Shown here: positions 7,629 through 7,945 of the stretch, piece by piece | How the letters are laid out: the number at the start of each line of letters is the position of its first letter | How positions within the stretch are numbered: the first letter of the stretch is position 1 | NCBI GenBank assembly: GCA_002727895.1 | Contig: PBUO01000005.1 | Location: forward strand, 1 to 7,945 | Source of the DNA: Acidimicrobiaceae bacterium | GTDB lineage: Bacteria; Actinomycetota; Acidimicrobiia; Acidimicrobiales; MedAcidi-G1 | Length of the DNA stretch: 7,945 nucleotides | Direction: 5' to 3' | Notes under the pieces: model-generated | Seen by the model: the letters and a program-made list of their open reading frames with translations, nothing else | Databases searched by the model: none | What the model was told of the DNA's origin: nothing | Made by a program: the position numbers and the translations under genes

Positions 7629-7677
7629 GTCCGGTCCCGGGGCTGCTTACTCGCCCCAGCCTGAACGGGGACCGGAC
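7629..7677 (+). repeat. Perfect 10-bp inverted repeat between gpmA and the next gene
   Basis: GTCCGGTCCC (7629-7638) and GGGACCGGAC (7668-7677) are perfect complements 29 nt apart. Inside lies a second possible stem GGGGC/GCCCC (7639-7643 with 7653-7657), mutually exclusive with GGCTG/CAGCC (7641-7645 with 7657-7661). It could end gpmA transcription or act as an operator, since its right arm lies 13 bp before the likely -10 of the next gene. No U-tail is seen. Confidence 0.4.
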
Positions 7678-7690
7678 CGACGGTGGCCGG

Positions 7691-7696
7691 TAGTCT
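7691..7696 (+). promoter_or_regulatory. Candidate -10 element for the gene at 7706
   Basis: TAGTCT fits TAnnnT and ends 9 nt before ATG 7706. No purine-rich ribosome site lies between them, so the mRNA would be leaderless or nearly so. No clear -35 is seen. Confidence 0.3.
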
Positions 7697-7705
7697 CGGG
7701 CCGCC

Positions 7706-7945
7706 ATGAGTGACACGCGCATCCGCCCACACCACGCGGTCATCGGGCTCGGCATCGCCGTCGCCCTGTTCACCGCCCTCTCCGGTGTCGCCTCGGTGGT
7801 CAACGGGTTCCACGACGACTCGCCGATCACCCGCGAAGTCTTCGGCAACGTCCCCGGACCGCTGAAGCTGGCCTTCTACACGGTCATCCCCGTGCTGATC
7901 GTCTACGGCTCGGTGCTGTTCGCCAACCGGACGAGGAACTGGCAG
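7706..7945 (+). CDS. N-terminus of a membrane protein, possibly a membrane-bound Fe-S oxidoreductase (partial)
   Basis: Eighty codons are visible from ATG 7706 to the right edge with no stop. A short basic/polar head (1-10, SDTRIRPHH) precedes a clear membrane helix at about 12-33 (VIGLGIAVALFTALSGVASVV). A polar loop follows (NGFHDDSPITREVFGNVPGP), then a second helix at about 56-74 (LAFYTVIPVLIVYGSVLFA), and NRTRNW begins a basic cytoplasmic-type segment. The helix followed by an R-x-R-N-W edge resembles the NarI/HdrE-like N-terminal part of actinobacterial Fe-S oxidoreductases that carry heterodisulfide-reductase-type cysteine domains farther on. No Fe-S cysteines lie in the visible part, so this identity rests on memory of the family and is tentative. 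The start is supported by codon use; no ribosome site is visible. Coding is likely; function uncertain. Confidence 0.6.
   Translation, partial: MSDTRIRPHHAVIGLGIAVALFTALSGVASVVNGFHDDSPITREVFGNVPGPLKLAFYTVIPVLIVYGSVLFANRTRNWQ

Noticed and set aside
6624..7641. Shared 11-mer CCGGTCCCGGG at 6624 and 7631 as a dispersed repeat
   Set aside because: Several 11-mer matches are expected by chance within about 8 kb of GC-rich DNA, and the surrounding sequence is not alike.

Overview
The window is GC-rich chromosomal DNA from an actinobacterium. Third codon positions are strongly G/C and GTG starts are common. A dnaK-grpE-dnaJ-hspR cluster is the classic actinobacterial heat-shock arrangement. The DnaK linker and C-terminal tail, the HspR sequence and the short membrane protein at the right edge together suggest the Acidimicrobiia, but that placement is inferred from memory of protein families and was not tested.

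Minus strand, in order of transcription from right to left: dnaK (6584-4764), grpE (4767-4153, 4-bp overlap with dnaK), dnaJ (4130-3006) and hspR (2982-2590) form one tight chaperone operon that ends with its own repressor. A 317-bp gene-free gap (2273-2589) follows. It holds three perfect hairpins, a cluster of DnaA-box-like sites and a 12-bp tandem dyad repeat close to the purA start. Then come purA (2272-992) and purD (965 to beyond the left edge), two purine-biosynthesis genes 26 bp apart.

Plus strand: gpmA (6853-7596, phosphoglycerate mutase) diverges from dnaK across a 268-bp region. After a 109-bp gap with a long inverted repeat comes the start of a small-headed membrane protein (from 7706, open at the right edge), probably the N-terminus of a membrane-anchored Fe-S oxidoreductase.

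The DnaK/GrpE/DnaJ proteins form the Hsp70 folding cycle. HspR is expected to shut the operon down by binding an inverted repeat at the dnaK promoter. A degenerate match to its operator overlaps a plausible promoter at 6768-6798. PurA (IMP to adenylosuccinate) and PurD (phosphoribosylamine to GAR) act at different steps of purine synthesis. GpmA serves central glycolysis.

All eight genes are ordinary housekeeping or stress genes, and I see no undescribed multi-gene system. The items worth a second look are in the non-coding DNA: the hspR-purA gap, the dnaK leader and operator, and the apparently leaderless starts of the two plus-strand genes.
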